64,000 nt of DNA, from NCBI RefSeq assembly GCF_000524195.1, contig NW_020170397.1:460262-524261 (forward strand), given 5' to 3'. Below are positions 50,801-61,330 of this stretch, piece by piece. Every line of letters starts with the position of its first letter. The first letter of the stretch is position 1. Origin of the DNA: Echinococcus granulosus. Its lineage: Eukaryota > Platyhelminthes > Cestoda > Cyclophyllidea > Taeniidae. The notes beneath the pieces are model-generated. The model had not been told where the DNA came from and ran no database searches. It was given only the letters and a program-made list of their open reading frames with translations. Both the position numbers and the translations under genes were made by a program.

Positions 50801-53800
50801 GAGTCCTTTAATCCAAACCAATATGCTCGCAACAGAGGATCTTCGTGGCATGCCGAGCAGTAGTTAGATAGGTGTACATCCTTAAACTCTGAAAATCGGC
50901 GCACACGTTATAAATTTGTAAAGACTTGCTAGTGTGCGAACCCATTGCACAAGCTGTAGGAGTAATTTCACCTGTCCCCACTACTGCTTCGCGCCTAGGG
51001 ATGATAACAAGCACAGTAGAATGATGCGACAATAATTCACGTCATTATAAAATGAACAAATTAACAAATATGTTAAAAATAGCAGCACACCTGTCCAAAA
51101 GTCCATATGTGGCATTCTAAGTCATTATGGTTCTTATCCGATTCACGGGACAGTGGTCAAACATCAGGTTAGCCTAATCATACTCGGCCTGTCATAAACA
51201 TAATTACTCACTAGGAAAATGAATGCTTGAAAAGTCATTCGACACTGAGTAGGACTAAGCTTTGCAGGACTTATTTCTCACTTAGTAATGGGATGAACAA
51301 ATGTGGGGAGAAGTTGAAAGGCAACCTAAATATTATTCCCATTTTTGGTTAAGCATGCAACGATGAAATGTTAAAACTTTGTGAGAACTCGCAACTACGA
51401 CTGTTTATGTAAATGTTCTTGAGGGTAGAGATGTGTCAGTACAATCGGTACGAAGTCCCCGCTTGCGCTTTATGCCACTTTCAATCTGTTTGGAACCCTC
51501 ATGGCATGGAATGTCGGTTCAAGGAGATTGGCCGTTGGAGACCGCTTTCCTCTGTTTTACAGAAAAATTGAAAGCGATGGTTGCGGATGCGCGAAAACTG
51601 CCAATCAAACAACATTTTGAAATGATTTACCATACAATATCGTCTAGGGACCACATTCTCCTAGTAATAGGTCCAGGAGAATGAAGACGAGATTGTAAAG
51701 AAGGCACACTGAGAATTTTAAAGTGAGTGATGCTAAAACCAGTCTTCACTACCTTCAACAAGCATGCGTGAGTAGTGACCATTACTAGCACTGTGTGCTA
51801 CAAATTATGAGGTGGAGACAAAGAGGATGGAAGACAATCAAGTTGCTGTCTGTCAATTTTTTAAGTAGACTGTACAAATGTGCCAGCAAGAGAATATTTT
51901 TTGGTAACCGATGGACCGACAGATTGCTTGATTAACCAGCCAACTGACTGAATAGTTGGTTAAGCAACTGGGTGACCGGATTTTGATAATAAAGGTAAAT
52001 GAATGAGCACTACTAGTTACCCATAATCGACCCACTCATTACACCCCACACTTCAACAACAACACCAACTGGTCCACGTTTATGTGTCTTTGTGGTGCAC
52101 CACAGACGCAAGTATACACTTTCAGAAATCTAAACAACAACTATGACCGAGTCGCATGTACTTCATTCAACTGAAAGACGAGCTAGCAACACCTCTACAA
52201 TTTTTCTTTTTATTTCTTCACTTCTTTTTCTTCGTCGTATTCAGAACCAGTCAGGATTAGACGCTCAGGTGTAAGAGTTTTCCCTCCTAATTTATGGAAG
52301 ACAACACCGACTAGGGAGGTTCTGTCTCTTCATTTTCCCTTCATCACTTCCCTCTTTATTCGCCTATTTTGTTTTACATCACACAAACCCTCAATCACAT
52401 GCGAATGAGGGCAGGCAGTGGGGTAACAGAGCTACTAAGGCAGAACTGGACGTGGCATCAACCGATCTTTTTAGCCCACTTTTAGAGGCCGAACCGTTTG
52501 GTAAGATGCTAGACTAACAGCATTTTCTTTTTTAATGAACTCGCCGCTGATTCACTTTCTTCATAAAAAAACCTCTGCAAACTTATTTGGTCACTTTCTA
52601 ACTCTTCTGAAGAAGTGATTGGTCACTTTAAAATTAACCAATCAAATCGTTAAGAAGGCAGTGAATTTCCCAGACTCCCTACATAAAGGGAAGCTGTAAG
52701 ATTCCGTATTTTCCAAGTAATACTGATAAGAGAAGAAAAAGGGGGAAGAGAAATATTAACGTACTCATATAGCTCTTTAATGGCAAAAACTTTTCATCAA
52801 ATTTTTAGGAAATCTTACCTTTCTTGGACAGCGCGCCTTGTAGTAGCTAAGGCGCCATCCTAGAATTATCAGTAGAGTCAATGTTAGAATCAGAGTTATT
52901 AGGAGGGGCCATATTATCACGCCCTCACGATTGGAACCAGTTGGAGTGTTGTGGGTACTCAAGTTCTCCCTTAGCAGAGCTTTTGAAACGGGCAGATCCG
53001 TTGTATCCTTAAAGAGGACAAATTGAAGAAATTTTAAAGCCAAAGTTATTTTTTCCTTTGTAGGGTTTATTTGAAACATTCCTTGGTCTTTTGGCGCAAA
53101 AAATATGTTGAGTAGTCCACCACTTGGATATTGCAGTGACCAATGGAAAAATTGACTGGCAAGTGACAGGAGCCCAGATTGTTGATTAAGTGCCATTTTT
53201 GTCTGCAAAAAAATAGTGGTTTTCACACTAGATTTAAATAAATGTTTAGTTAAATTGGTTTACACAGGTGCCTTTCTGACTGGTCTGCGATACGCTCAGC
53301 AATGAAGCTACGAGTGGGAAAAACCAAGAAAAGGATCTGCGTTTGCAGATCGTACACTCCTTATAAGAGCTTATCCATAAAAAAAACTGGGTGAAAAGTT
53401 GGAATGCTAACTATATCACCTCGAGTCTTCTTTGAAGTAGTAATGACCCAGAGTAGGGTGGGGGAATGCATATTACTACCCTACGTAAGAGCTGGGGTGT
53501 GACTAGCATAAAATTTGCGGAGACTGAGGTGTCCCCATCGTTAAAAACACCGTTAAACGAATACTGGTGACTTACTTGAGGAAACTACAGCTAGATTACT
53601 AAATCGCACCCTTTGAGACGTCTTCCTATCTGATAGAGATTCTTCTTTGATTGGCCAATGAGATTTGAGCAGAACCAGGTGACTAAAACAAGAGCCAATC
53701 AAAAAGTCGTCCGAGATTTACGGATCATATTTGTAGTAAACAATAGCCTCCTCTCATTCCTTGCTCTGCGAAGCTTCTTTAATTCTCCCTATATGTGATG

Positions 53801-53989
53801 GAGTTTACTTTGAGAGGTAATTTTATGGGCCAGCATATACTACCTATTTGGTCCAGCAAGTAGCACCCGTCGAAATTCAAAAATCTACCGTAAATAAGGA
53901 AAGAAAGAATGCAATACTCTCATTATATCGGCTTTTCCTTTATCGTGATTGTTTTGCCTTACCATATTATATACGAGAGTGAACATTCC
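44897..53989 (-). CDS. PROM: prominin (CD133-like) pentaspan membrane glycoprotein; N-terminal exon(s) missing
   Basis: Nine exons join with matching phases: 53989-53963, 53202-52819, 50345-50058, 49265-49005, 48451-48016, 47975-47579, 46485-46374, 45692-45435 and 45205-44897 (stop TGA), about 823 residues. The order is that of prominin. An extracellular start (GMFTLVYNMTKMAL) is followed by TM1 (LLITLILTLTLLIILGW), a short Cys-containing cytosolic loop, TM2 (VEIALLISCVISELIAVTFL) and a large helical loop with N-glycosylation sites. TM3 (VTAAVSSVGGVFVCLHLFLG) and TM4 come next, then a second loop with CVYLQ and DCGRSDVGL, and a last TM (EIILLFLFLLPLIFG). Prominins are cholesterol-binding proteins of membrane protrusions. 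The cytoplasmic tail after TM5 is very short compared with vertebrate PROM1. The signal peptide exon was not found. One intron is only 40 nt (48015-47976). Confidence 0.9.
46863..47531 (+). pseudogene. coding-like sequence inside a prominin intron, opposite strand
   Basis: Within the 1093-nt prominin intron (46486-47578) the plus strand carries successive open frames with a frame change. One is 46863-47084; another is 47118-47531. In a third frame around 47210-47400 there is LELFGPWEENLVLTGYYNAG followed by LPTATELDSGFGTLVGVVET. No single intact frame spans it. It may be a decayed retrocopy or a missed nested gene. Family not recognised. Confidence 0.3.
51433..51684 (+). pseudogene. coding-like sequence inside the largest prominin intron, opposite strand
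   Basis: An open frame of 83 codons ends EMIYHTISSRDHILLVIGPG. An overlapping frame reads NRYEVPACALCHFQSVWNPH before a stop. The join of two protein-like frames suggests a frame-shifted relic. No family recognised. Confidence 0.25.
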
Positions 53990-54930
53990 CTAAAACATCA
54001 AACTCTTTCCCACCAGATACTACATCCAGATACTGGAGGCAGTTGTCAAGGTCAGGATGGAGAGATTTAGTCTGAGATATCTGAAATGCTTTAACAAGAC
54101 CGTTCCTTTCAATCGTTAAGGTAACCAAAAAGTATGCCTTGCAGAAGACTTCCATCGCTTGAAACTTATTTTCAATTATAAGTTCAAAGGTCCCGTTTCA
54201 ATTTGCACATCTTTGCAGCAGGCTTCAACAAATCCTGCATATGGGATCATGTCTAGAAGTCCTTCACCCAGAATTCCTTGTCTAGCGGTGATGGTATTGC
54301 ATGCTTACATTGATTTAACGCCTGTCCAAAAAGGAACTCAAATGGTGGGTCTAGACTCCATCGAATCTGATGATGGAATCGGCAAAATTCCAACTCTTCT
54401 TTTATAAGCACTCCTTCAATTCAGCAATTGCGATGTCCAACTCTTCTGTGTTAGAGGAGATGCAGCGTGGACATATCCCAAAATAGTTAATGGTCTCAGA
54501 TAGATAGATCCGTCCCTTGTGGAAGTCCGCGACAAGTTAGGCATGGTTTAGACCTCCAGGATCAGGCAGACATTCCACTACTGTGTTGTGGGGTAGGATC
54601 GGAGCTGCCACGGTGAATATCAGCCGTCTTTGCAACAGCAACACCATCCATACATCCTACCGTGTACTGCAGTACATATGAAGCCCACCTTAGGTGCGGG
54701 CCGATATCCGCCAGCTCAGATTTTAGTACATCTTCCAGGTGGAACCTCCACATTGAATAGTGAGGCCAGAGTAACCCTCGACACGTCCGTCACCAACTTG
54801 TACTGGCAGATAGTCGCCTCTCGAATGGGTGGCTGATAACTGCAAGATGACATCCCTTCTTCCCAAGACATAAGCCGAAGTCCCGGCTTGACGTAAACAC
54901 CCCTCATATTATCAGCAAGAGACAAACGCG
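53990..54930 (-). pseudogene. decayed coding sequence, unidentified
   Basis: Minus-strand protein-like pieces alternate between frames with stops between them. 54925-54716 starts MSLADNMRGVYVKPGLRLMS. 54753-54562 includes KSELADIGPHLRWASYVLQY. Near 54530-54405 there is GRIYLSETINYFGICPRCIS. Near 54300-54180 there is GILGEGLLDMIPYAGFVEAC. 54155-53990 includes QTKSLHPDLDNCLQYLDVV. The pieces follow one another in order, as in a gene broken by indels; some breaks could be short introns. It lies where a 5' prominin exon would be expected, but the pieces do not resemble prominin. Confidence 0.4.
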
Positions 54931-55056
54931 ATCACAAAGATCCATATTTTGCCGTTTGTAACAACACAAGCAATTTTTTTCGAATATCTATCAAAAAAAT
55001 CTGAAAGGAGTTGCTAAAATATAAAAATCATAGGATGTACAGGAGAAGGTAAAAAT

Positions 55057-56267
55057 CTATTGGTCACCGCCACCACAATCGCAGGCCATTTTTTGTTCCA
55101 GTTCTTTAGCTTGAAGTTCCAACTCTTCGAGAAGCCTCTCACAGCCCTTGAACCGATCATGTAACTCGTTGATGCCTTCAAAGATTCGCTCCAACTGGTA
55201 GGCCCCCGCCGCCACAGTAGTCATCGAGTCAGCCGTGGATGAAGAGTTTGGGAATTCACCACCGCGTTGACGAAGTTGCATTGACTCTACCGCGCGTTTT
55301 GAAGTGGATTCAATCTATCCACGAGAACACGGATGAAGGAAGAGGGGATTAATGGGCATCACCTCTGGTTTACGCCAAGTGAGAGACAATGACGACAAAT
55401 AAATCACCTTTCGTTCAAGGCAGATAATTTCCTCCTGCTTGTGGGAAACGGAATCTGCTATCACAGAGTAGTGTCGCTTGTAGGCCTCCACCATTTCGAC
55501 CAGCTAGATAAAGAAAATATGATAGTTGGTAATTTGGTCACTGCTGCAACTTAGACCTTGAAAATCAGCCAACCGGAGTGGGATCAGAACCCCCAAGATT
55601 CCTCCACCTTGCCAGAGGCTCAAATCTCGGCACACGATGCTGTAATTGGTAAACTTCCCACTGTGGATCCTCCCTCCATTTGGTCGGAGCTCCACACACT
55701 TTTGGCGTGGAAGAGGATCGGAAGAGGCTTGATGGAGCCGCTGATACGACCACAACTTGTCTAGATGAACTGGCACCACCTCGACTTGGAAACGCAGGAT
55801 CTTGGTCTGGAATCACACAGGAAAGTGGACGTTGACGTCTACGGTTAGTGTCTGGACGAAATTTCGCCTTTATGGAGTAAGAAAGAGATGTCATTCCTGG
55901 AAAACTCGGAGATGATGGCAAGGGAGTGGTGGAGAGAGACGCAACTGACGAATGCCGATCTTCTGGAATCAAAAATCCAAAAGGCACTTTTCTGGCTTGC
56001 AAGAGACCGCGAGAGGTATCAAAAGGACTTCACAAAACAGAATGGAAGCAACTCACCAAATCCGATCGCCGGAGGACCACAAGCTGTGCCCTCTAGGACA
56101 CTTTGTTGTGACCCCATGGGAAATCTGCAAGCTAACAAACAGTTCACACATTTACCGATTTCGGTACCTCTGGAGGTACACCATTTATATGCGCCTAAAT
56201 GTCCCAAAGTTTTGGGCCAACTCTTGTTCCATAAAACGTGGTAGTTGTAAAGCGAAAAACCTGCACG
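55057..56267 (-). CDS. small coiled-coil protein, unidentified; 5' half uncertain
   Basis: The last two exons are well supported: 55503-55408 (acceptor TTTATCTAG, donor AAAG|GTGATT) and 55314-55057 (acceptor GTGGATAG, stop TAG). They encode a largely helical 117-residue end: EMVEAYKRHYSVIADSVSHK, then, after a Ser/Thr linker, QLERIFEGINELHDRFKGCE and a coiled coil ending ACDCGGGDQ. Upstream a Ser/Pro-rich frame (55962 to about 55750, with FEDRHSSVASLSTTPLPSSP) follows acceptor GATTCCAG and joins in phase to 56267-56057. Its own donor into 55503 is not clear; several phase-0 GT sites are possible. It resembles trafficking-complex or nucleoporin coiled-coil subunits only in general character; I do not assign a family. 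Confidence 0.5.
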
Positions 56268-56572
56268 CTGTAAAAGAAGGAGGGCGCGAAAAAAGCTTTA
56301 TTATCTTCCAAGGGTGTTGCGTCAGCACACCACCAAAGGACAAACTGAGTTGATAAGGGAGATGAGTAGGTGATCAGAGAAGGATCTCAGAAGGTAGTCG
56401 AAATTTTAAAGCAGTTTTGGTGATGAAAAATGTTTTGAAATGGAAAAGTGGCCATCCTCTTCAAATAAAAGCTTGATTATTCTTTCAAATGGCAAGATGA
56501 GAGATGCTGCAGTACACAGATTGCAATCTCAAGCTAGTTTGAAATTTTCCAACAATTCTGGAACTCATGAAG

Positions 56573-58745
56573 TCAATATTGTGCGCGCTTCAAGGAAATC
56601 ACATCACGAACGCAAAAGAGGCTTCGACAGGTGGGACAGGGCACTCGAGAAGCCACCCATTCCGAAGTTGGCACATGCGATTGAGCCAGTCGCGATGCAA
56701 ACCATCTACCCACACACATCTCGCACCACATTGGCCGACACCGACAGGATCCGCACTCGCCTGCACAGCTGCGACGGATGGCTACGCTTGTCTGATTGCT
56801 AAGACATCCGATACATCGCTCAAGCTCCTACCGATTGAAGGAGGAACAGTAGAAGATGGGACAAGTTTAACGCTGGAAACACAGGTAAAGTCTGAACACA
56901 TCTTAAAATTAAATATGTATCATTTTGCACCTCACCATACTGGGAGGGATTTCAATTGGTTCATTTTCCTGAACGACTGCGGAGAATGCCTCCAGAAAAC
57001 GTTGAATTATGCTTGGTTCGAGGGAAACGCCCTGTGCGTAGACCAATGGGCAGCACAGATAGAGGCGAAAATTTTCTAATTCACTCGCTGGGAGGCTATA
57101 AAAAACAAAAGAACAGCAATTCAGTTGCATTCGTTGAATGGTGAATCGCGTTTCCTCCGTGGCATACAAAGAATTTAAAGTGATGTGGTGAAATAACCTA
57201 TAGAATAATCCTTATGTGGACGGGTTCAAGATAGATCAGCGAATAGAAAAGTAAATGAATTTTACCGTCGTTGTCATAGGATATCGTAAGGAAAGACTTC
57301 CAGTACATAGATGACAACGGAGTCAGTTAATAGCATACCGATCAAACCACTTCTTACTCAAACGAGAGCATACAGGCCCCGCTATCCATATCCGCAATTC
57401 TGATGGTTGCCATAACCACACCGCTACCAAGCATTGGGTCCGCCCGTTCCTGTTCCTCATCCTCCCCTAATGACGCTATCTGATTATTGATACACCGCGT
57501 TCCCACAACAACAGCTCCCAAGTGACCTAGAAGTTGGCAGATCGGCAGGAAGGTTGTGCGATGCGAGAAGAGGATCCATGAGGGTGTTACGACAATTCGA
57601 CGACCTGACCAGGAGGAGGTGAGACCGCGGCCAGCAAAGGCGACAAACTTTTCCATCCTTCGGAATTCCTTGTCAATGCTGGAGGCCACGCCTTCTGGAC
57701 TGTGCGAAAGCAAAATGGTATATCTAATCACCTGGATGCAAGTAGAGCAAACTTTTAACTTATCATATTTGTTGGATCAAAAATGCAGGAAACTGTTCCT
57801 CTTTACCCCTAACAATTTAGTTTTTGACTATGTCAGTAGGACGTTTTTCGAGAAAAGTTTGTCTAGGCTTCAATGCCGTGCAGTTTCAGTCTACCATTCA
57901 AGAGATAATAAGTGCCATTTAAACCAACTAAAACCAAGAATCTTCATTGTACCTAGGATGACTTCGAAGAAATTCCAACTCATCTGAACTAGTTGATGCC
58001 GTAGAGAAGGAGGAGGAAGAAATATTCTCTGCAATTTTTTTCATCTCTTGCATTCCAGGATGACCCGTCCATTTACCGTGTGCATACCACTCAAGATAGA
58101 TGTAAAAAGAAGCAGTTGCAACCTGAGCAACCGATAAGGCCAAACCAACATTCCCAACAGCGTTCAGAAAACCCATTTCTGGATTTCCGAATGTCCGAAG
58201 TGTAATAAAGTATCCTAAAAGTACGAGTTGAACGGTAACAAAAATTTATCGCCGTACAAGGCACCAACAAAAACGTTACTTGCCTAGAGGAATAAAGAAA
58301 GAAAGGGCTTTTAATAGGGCTGTCCTTCGGAGGTGATAGGCGGTGAAAAAGAGCTCTTCGCTGCCCAAAAGTCGATGAAAGAGGTTCTCGATAGTAAGGC
58401 CAGCGGAAAGTAGGACGTTTGGGGGCGCTACGAGGGCAAATACAAACAGTGCGTAGCCCAACGTAATGATCAATTCCTCTCCTGTGGGTTTAAATTTAGT
58501 AATGCTAAAAAAGAACCAATAATTGGGTTTGCTCAATCATGACAAAATACAAAGCATGCAAATAGCCGGACACGCGGGTAACAATATAGTATGCAAAAGA
58601 TAGAGGCATATCAATCCTAGGTTATTAAACGTCATGTTGGGATTAAATGGCACTCATGCAGATATGTATAAGCTTACCACCAAAAATCCATTTTGAGTAA
58701 AGCGCAAATTATCGGGTTAACTACAACACTTTGACGCGCTGACAT
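56573..58745 (-). CDS. TMEM129: TMEM129-like E3 ubiquitin-protein ligase, complete model
   Basis: Six exons join with matching phases: 58745-58678, 58504-58284, 58214-57953, 57723-57358, 57095-56936 and 56827-56573 (stop TGA). The N-terminal third has the TMEM129 pattern GLTIENLFHRLLGSEELFF followed by YHLRRTALLKA and PLGYF, with hydrophobic segments (ALFVFALVAPPNVLL; ALSVAQVATASFYIYLEWYA). The middle has SSIDKEFRRMEKF. The C-terminal RING-like region keeps the metal-binding wording: ERCIGC, GECGSCRCRPMWCEMC, GRWFASR and VPCPTCR. TMEM129 is an ER membrane ubiquitin ligase acting in ER-associated degradation. The first exon was chosen because its donor (TTTTGGTG|GTAAGC) matches the phase of exon 2. 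The intron between exons 2 and 3 uses a GC donor (CTAG|GCAAGT). Confidence 0.92.
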
Positions 58746-59264
58746 GGTTGCTGCTCAATTTGCGAGTAAACAGCAATTTAAAAAAAAAAACAAAAACAAC
58801 TAAACAGATCAAGTTATTTTTAAAGTGCGACGGCCACGTAGCAGTAATATGTGGAGATTTGACATCTTGTCTCAAGGTGTTTTTTTGCTACATCAGTCAT
58901 TTGCCATATAAACTGCGTCTCTGCTAGTAAGATTGGCTCTTAAGGTTGTCAAAATTACTATGACTTATGATAAGCTTAGAAAGTACTCGCGACGATGCAA
59001 GAATCTTAGTACTACTTGCAATTATTTTATGATCCTTGCGGCTTATTTATGAAAAGTCAAATTATTTAGATACTTATATTGTTTTAGGATTTTCGTATCT
59101 AATATAATCTTCTAACACCTTCCTACTTGATAATTTATAAGCCTGCCCCGAAGAATTCTGACAATTTATCTGCTAGATTTGTGCTCACTGAATGCTTTCC
59201 ACCTAAAGAGCACATTTAAACAAAACAAGCCTTACTATGTATAAAACCCCCAATTCATGCAAAG

Positions 59265-59415
59265 GACCATTCTGGGTCTTGGCCGTTACACCTTCGTTGG
59301 TCGAATTGGCCTCACGGTCATGCAGGCAGTTTCAAGCCCTTTTGCATTCCAAATGTATATATTGTGCTAGGATACTATTCCTTTCTCCGTCTTCAGGGAA
59401 GTCTCACAGTGCTAC
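59265..59415 (-). repeat. copy of dispersed repeat family A
   Basis: On the minus strand it reads the family blocks, including the complement of GTCTTCAGGGAAGTCTCA and an ATATATTGTGCTAGGATACT variant. It lies head-to-head with the next copy, about 50 bp away. Confidence 0.6.
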
Positions 59416-59462
59416 TTAGGTGATTGCGGAAAGCAAGTCCGATATTAGGGACATCTATTTAT

Positions 59463-59745
59463 ATTTCTACTGCAGCGTCCCCAGACTTCCCTGAGGACGG
59501 AAAAAGACACAATACTCGGGCAGAATATAAATTTAGCACAAAGGAGGTGTTTCGGCTATTGGAATGGCCCGAAGGCCGGCCCGCCTAGCAAGGTACAAGA
59601 GGACTAATTCAAAGTACCGAAGTAGCGCCTCACCAATACCGACGGATAAACCACCATCATATTACATCCACCGCTGTGTGACAAACCTCATTGGGACAGA
59701 AGAAGTGCATATGCTGTGAATGGGAGAATCTGCGACGACCCTCAG
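59463..59745 (+). repeat. longest copy of dispersed repeat family A
   Basis: It contains the full block order: AGACTTCCCTGAGGACGG, CTCGGGCAGAATATAAAT, TGGCCCGAAGGCCGGCCC, GTAGCGCCTCACCAATACCG and ACGGATAAACCACCATCAT. Confidence 0.65.
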
Positions 59746-59766
59746 TAGAAGGGTTGAAAATGAAGC

Positions 59767-60183
59767 CTACCTTCGGTAACTACCCCATTGACGTGTTCTG
59801 TAGGAAAGCAACACTGATTGTAGACCATCTAGAAAACCTTTATGAGTATTTGCCTGAAGTATATGCATAAATATTACGGTAAGGTGGAATCTCGATATGT
59901 TCTCTACTTCTCCACTAACTGGATAGAATCTGGATATGACTGGGCAGCACCAAAGTGAGAACAAAGTGGCAAAAACAACCTGACTCTAAAACCTACCTTT
60001 AAGGAACTGCATTAGACCTAGTTCTTTATTGCACAAATCTGCTTCTAGGTCGGCATTCTTACGTCCAATTATGGGAACGCATAATGGCCAGCACAATTCC
60101 CTGTACGCGAATTCACTTCCCATAGAAGGCGAAATTACCAATTCAGTCAAAGCACCAAGAGAGGTTAGTAACGCTGCTGTCAT
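59767..60183 (-). CDS. unidentified protein, two exons
   Basis: Exon 1 runs from an ATG (60183-60181) to a donor AAAG|GTAGGT at 59996; exon 2 is 59939-59767 (acceptor GGTGCTGCCCAG, stop TAG). Phases match (phase 1) across a 57-nt intron, giving about 119 residues. It begins MTAALLTSLGALTELV, has EADLCNKELGLMQFLK at the junction and HLTVIFMHILQA in exon 2. The frame is also open upstream of the ATG to about 60260, so the true start may be in another exon and this may be the C-terminal part of a larger helical protein. TMEM129 starts about 1 kb downstream on the same strand. Family not recognised. Confidence 0.5.
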
Positions 60184-60354
60184 GTATCTTTTCAGTTGCA
60201 GGGAAGACAAATGACTGGCATGGTTGACTTTTGAATGTACTTTACAGTACCGATTGCGTTGTGATGGCTAACGATGGATATGGCTTAAGAATAGCGCCAA
60301 AAGCAACGCTCAAAGGAGGATGAGGGGTATGCAACGCATTAATTGTTAGATCAA

Positions 60355-60490
60355 CTTTTGGTTTTGTACAGAGCTACCTTGTGTCTTGACCACTGCACCT
60401 TCACCAAGAGGGCTAACCTCTTGGCTATGTCAGTAGTCTCAGGTTCTTCTGTATATCAACAATACATATTCTGCTCTAGTATTAGGTCTT
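60355..60490 (-). repeat. copy of dispersed repeat family A, degenerate
   Basis: The complement matches the family block with CATATTCTGCTCTAGTATTA and GGCTAACCTCTTGGCTATGT. Confidence 0.45.
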
Positions 60491-60857
60491 ACTTGTATTC
60501 AGAAGTTAATAATCTCACTTAAGTCCACGCACTTTGCATGTTCGTTACATAAAATAAGCACGGATTCAAAAAATTCGGATTATTGGACTTTTAAGTACTA
60601 AGTTGGTGAGCGGTGTTCGAAAAGATTGCCCTAAATGGAAAATTAAGTATAGGTAGAAAAAGATACAAAAGCCTTTTTTAGGTCACAAAATGTGTCTCTG
60701 ATTGTCAAGACAAAAGAGCCTAAAACAATAAAACAAAAGCAGTATTTTATTAAGTTGATGCATGCAGAGAGAGCTACTCAATTCTTGGTAGGTACTGGGG
60801 TCCGTTCAGAGGTGTACAAAGGCTGTTTGTTAAGCAATAGCAGCTACTATTGTGGCC

Positions 60858-61330
60858 TCCTGAGACTTTCCTTAAGACAAAAAGACAATACTCGGGTAGA
60901 ATACATATATACATATACATGTATATATATATATGTTCGGCACACAAAAGGTACTAGTGTAATACGATAGTGGTTTATCCTTCGGTTCTGGTGAGGCGCC
61001 ACTTTTGTACTTTGAAGTAGCCCCTTGTACCTCACTGGGTGGGCTGGCCTTTTGGGCCATGCCAATAGCCCAGACACCTTCTCCGTGCTGAATATATGTA
61101 TTCTGCCCTAGTGTTGTGTCTTTTTTCGTCTTCAGGGAGTCTCGGGACGCTACACTAGGGAGACTGGCATGGCCCGAAGGCCATCCTACCCGACCTGGCA
61201 CAATGGACAAGCCAAAAGTGGTTCCTCCCCAAAACCGAGAGACAAACGACCATCGCATTACAACTAATAATGCCCATGAGGGTCCTGCGGCTACCGAAGT
61301 GGCAAGTTGAATTGCGTACACATGGGGACT
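60858..61330. repeat. three family A copies in alternating orientation
   Basis: A plus fragment (60858-60910, GACAATACTCGGGTAGAATA), a minus copy (about 60955-61155) and a plus copy (about 61160-61330, with TGGCATGGCCCGAAGGCC and AAACGACCATCGCATTACAA) lie end to end. The outer two copies can fold back on the middle one. A TATA/TACA-rich tract lies at 60903-60935. Confidence 0.6.

Noticed and set aside
55888..56353. Plus-strand frames of 118-133 codons
   Set aside because: Antisense to the Ser/Pro-rich exons of the coiled-coil gene. The minus frame joins in phase to supported exons, although the plus frame is itself fairly protein-like.
56440..57079. Plus-strand frames of 120 and 170 codons
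   Set aside because: Antisense to TMEM129 exons 5 and 6, whose identity is secure.
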